Source: an uncultured Dermabacter sp.
Lineage (GTDB): Bacteria; Actinomycetota; Actinomycetes; Actinomycetales; Dermabacteraceae
Assembly: GCA_947252755.1 (NCBI GenBank)
Contig: CAMXWV010000004.1
Location: forward strand, 113,742-177,741
Reading direction: 5' to 3'
DNA length: 64,000 nucleotides
In this document: in pieces, positions 62,344-64,000 of the stretch
Layout of the letters: each line of letters begins with the position of its first letter
Numbering within the stretch: position 1 is the first letter of the stretch
Made by a program: the position numbers and the translations under genes
Notes under the pieces: generated by a model
Database searches by the model: none
What the model was told of the DNA's origin: nothing
What the model saw: only the letters and a program-made list of their open reading frames with translations

Positions 62344-63618
62344 ATGGGGAACATCGTTGACGAACTTGAATGGCGCGGCCTGCTGGTGAACTCCAGCGGA
62401 CGGGATGCGCTCGCCGAGTCCGCAGCGAAAGGTCCGCTGTCCCTCTATTGCGGTTTTGATCCCACCGCCGCCAGTCTTCACGTGGGCCACCTGACGCAGG
62501 TGCTGACCATGCGCCGCTTCCAGCTCGCCGGGCATAAGCCGTACGCGCTGGTGGGCGGCGCCACCGGTCTTATCGGCGACCCTCGCATGTCCGGCGAGCG
62601 GGTGCTGAACTCCGCAGATGTCGTGGCGGGCTGGGTGGAATCCCTGAAGAGCCAGATCCAGCCGTTCCTGGACACCGAAGGCGAGTTCGGCGTGACCATG
62701 GTGAACAACCTGGACTGGATCGGTTCGATGGGGGCACTGGAGTTTCTGCGCGACTACGGCTCGCACTTCCGCATGGGCACCATGCTGAACAAGGAGATCG
62801 TAGCCAGCCGGCTCAACTCAGACGAAGGCCTGAGCTACCTTGAGTTCTCCTACCAGATTCTGCAGGGTCTGGACTTCCTGGAGCTGTTCCGCCGCTACGG
62901 GGTGACGCTCCAGTACGGCGGCAACGATCAGTGGGGAAACCTCATCTCCGGCGTGGACCTCATCCATCGGGTGGAGCGTGCATCGGTGCATGCGATGACC
63001 ACACCGCTTGTGACCAAAGCGGACGGCACGAAGTTCGGCAAGTCCGAAGGCGGAGCAGTGTGGCTGGATGCCGAGCTGACAAGCCCGTACGCATTCCACC
63101 AGTTCTGGCTGAACTCTGATGACCGGGACGTCATGAACTACCTGCGTTTCTTCACCTTCCGTGATCAGGAGAACCTTGCTCAGCTGCAGGCGGCCACCGA
63201 GGAGCGCTCGTCTGCTCGCGAGGCGCAGCGTGCGCTGGCGGATGACCTGACCACTCTGGTGCATGGACAGCAGGCAACGGATCAGGCGAAGAATGCGGCG
63301 GCAGTGCTGTTCGGTCGTGGCGATGTGCGGGAACTGGATGCCGAGACGGTGCGTGTGATTGCGCGTGAGCTTCCGCAGGCGGAGCTGCCCGCTGCCACGC
63401 CGCTGATCGACGCGTTCATCACTGCCGGTCTGGTGGCGTCCAAGGGGGAGGCCCGCCGAGCACTCAAGGAGGGCGGTCTCTCTGTCAATGGGGAGAAGCT
63501 GACCGGGGAGGCCGAGGCGCTGGAGGCGGAGATCGCGTCCTTCCCCCAGCTGGCCGATGCTCATCTGCTGCTGCGCCGGGGGAAGAAGAACGCAGCCATG
63601 CTGCGCGTGCGAGGCTGA
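62344..63618 (+). CDS. tyrS: tyrosine--tRNA ligase
   Basis: A 424-aa class I synthetase. The HIGH motif is HVGHL at residues 46-50 and the KMSKS motif is K230-F-G-K-S234. The tyrosine pocket segments YCGFDPTAASLH and LEFSYQILQGLDF are present, as is a C-terminal S4 domain (SKGEARRALKEGGLSVNGEKL) that binds the tRNA. Length matches bacterial TyrRS. GGAGA precedes the ATG. It is separated from argH by a terminator, so it has its own transcript, and is followed by an rRNA operon. Confidence 0.96.
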   Translation: MGNIVDELEWRGLLVNSSGRDALAESAAKGPLSLYCGFDPTAASLHVGHLTQVLTMRRFQLAGHKPYALVGGATGLIGDPRMSGERVLNSADVVAGWVESLKSQIQPFLDTEGEFGVTMVNNLDWIGSMGALEFLRDYGSHFRMGTMLNKEIVASRLNSDEGLSYLEFSYQILQGLDFLELFRRYGVTLQYGGNDQWGNLISGVDLIHRVERASVHAMTTPLVTKADGTKFGKSEGGAVWLDAELTSPYAFHQFWLNSDDRDVMNYLRFFTFRDQENLAQLQAATEERSSAREAQRALADDLTTLVHGQQATDQAKNAAAVLFGRGDVRELDAETVRVIARELPQAELPAATPLIDAFITAGLVASKGEARRALKEGGLSVNGEKLTGEAEALEAEIASFPQLADAHLLLRRGKKNAAMLRVRG

Positions 63619-63662
63619 GTGCCGCAGCAGCGAGAACGCGATCACACTTGGGGGTCGCAGTG

Positions 63663-63691
63663 TTGACGGGGGACGCCGGGATCCATAAAGT
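63663..63691 (+). promoter_or_regulatory. rRNA operon promoter 1
   Basis: TTGACG (63663-63668), 17-bp spacer, TAAAGT (63686-63691). The -35 matches five of six consensus positions. Predicted start near 63698. Confidence 0.65.
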
Positions 63692-63842
63692 TGTTCCTTG
63701 TCGCCACAAAGCCACAGAGTCTCAAGAAGACGACGAGGCCTTAGGCGGCAGGGGTTCGCCCCACCAGCTCAACTGAATATCGGCGGCGCACCGCAGCGGC
63801 TTTCAGCCACGGAGCGTGCGGCGCAGATCACAGGAGAGCAAG

Positions 63843-63871
63843 TTGCTTCCGAGTGGATAGCCTGCTACACT
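63843..63871 (+). promoter_or_regulatory. rRNA operon promoter 2
   Basis: TTGCTT (63843-63848), 17-bp spacer, TACACT (63866-63871). The -10 hexamer equals that of hisC. Predicted start near 63878, about 120 nt or more upstream of the 16S gene. Confidence 0.65.
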
Positions 63872-64000
63872 AGGTATCCGCGTCAGGGAGACGCAAGAAC
63901 ACAAGTCCTCGAGGCCGAGCGGATAATATCCACCGGTGTTCGAGTGTGCGCATGTTGTTTGATATCTCAATAGTGTGTCTGTTTGTTGATGCCAGTTTTT

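Larger units (their letters stand above)
63619..64000 (+). other. rRNA operon promoter and leader region
   Basis: No protein gene. It holds two well-spaced promoters (63663-63691 and 63843-63871) and ends in a leader segment, TTGTTTGATATCTCAATAG followed by a TGTGTCTG stretch, that closely resembles the boxA/processing region just upstream of 16S rRNA in Micrococcales. The 16S gene itself must start beyond position 64000. I see no tRNA here. Confidence 0.75.

Noticed and set aside
63698..63973. 91-codon frame after tyrS
   Set aside because: It lies over the rRNA promoter and leader region and has no ribosome site or recognisable product.

Overview
The window is a high-GC, gene-dense stretch of an actinobacterial chromosome, almost all of it core metabolism and cell division. 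The division cluster contains wag31, sepF and ftsW but no ftsA. A mycothiol-type formaldehyde dehydrogenase, PriA in place of HisA, a SAV_6107-type HEPN protein beside dinB, and DUF3040, DUF3054 and DUF1844 proteins all point to Actinobacteria. A MurE with the DNPR motif (meso-diaminopimelate type), the argCJBDFRGH-tyrS-rrn order and a wag31-lspA-rluD-dnaE run fit Micrococcales. A Dermabacteraceae-like organism is possible, but this is inference. I see no phage, IS element, CRISPR array or tRNA.

Layout: (1) 0-4.6 kb: PAC2 protein, cspA, spermidine-synthase-like methyltransferase, HEPN protein, dinB, DUF3040 protein. (2) 5.1-24.7 kb: the dcw cluster mraZ-rsmH-ftsL-ftsI-murE-murF-mraY-murD-ftsW-murG-murC-ftsQ-ftsZ, then pgeF-sepF-yggT-wag31-lspA-rluD, with 4-nt start/stop overlaps through much of it. 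(3) 24.8-28.4 kb: dnaE. (4) 28.4-36.4 kb: hisD, a divergent DUF3054 gene, then hisC-hisB-hypothetical-hisH-small membrane protein-priA-sseB-MFS. (5) 36.4-41.1 kb: DUF1844, infC-rpmI-rplT, an rRNA methyltransferase and a CopD-CtaG fusion. (6) 41.3-47.6 kb: a tctCBA tricarboxylate transporter (minus strand), a two-domain GNAT acetyltransferase, an MBL-fold hydrolase and mycothiol-dependent formaldehyde dehydrogenase. (7) 47.6-53.4 kb: pheST and a PTS EIICBA. (8) 53.5-63.6 kb: the complete argCJBDFRGH operon, then tyrS. (9) 63.6-64 kb: tandem promoters and leader of an rRNA operon whose 16S gene lies beyond the window.

The genes form four working sets: peptidoglycan precursor synthesis coupled to septation; histidine synthesis; translation (IF3, L35, L20, PheRS, TyrRS, rRNA leader); and arginine synthesis under its own ArgR. 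No clearly new multi-gene system is visible. The points most worth a second look are regulatory or structural: infC can only start at an AUC codon; seven genes have a -10 hexamer 6-7 nt from their ATG (leaderless architecture); murC carries a 3 x 21-bp in-frame tandem repeat; a 14-bp-arm inverted repeat covers the argC promoter; a 51-aa membrane protein is embedded between hisH and priA; and yggS is missing between pgeF and sepF.
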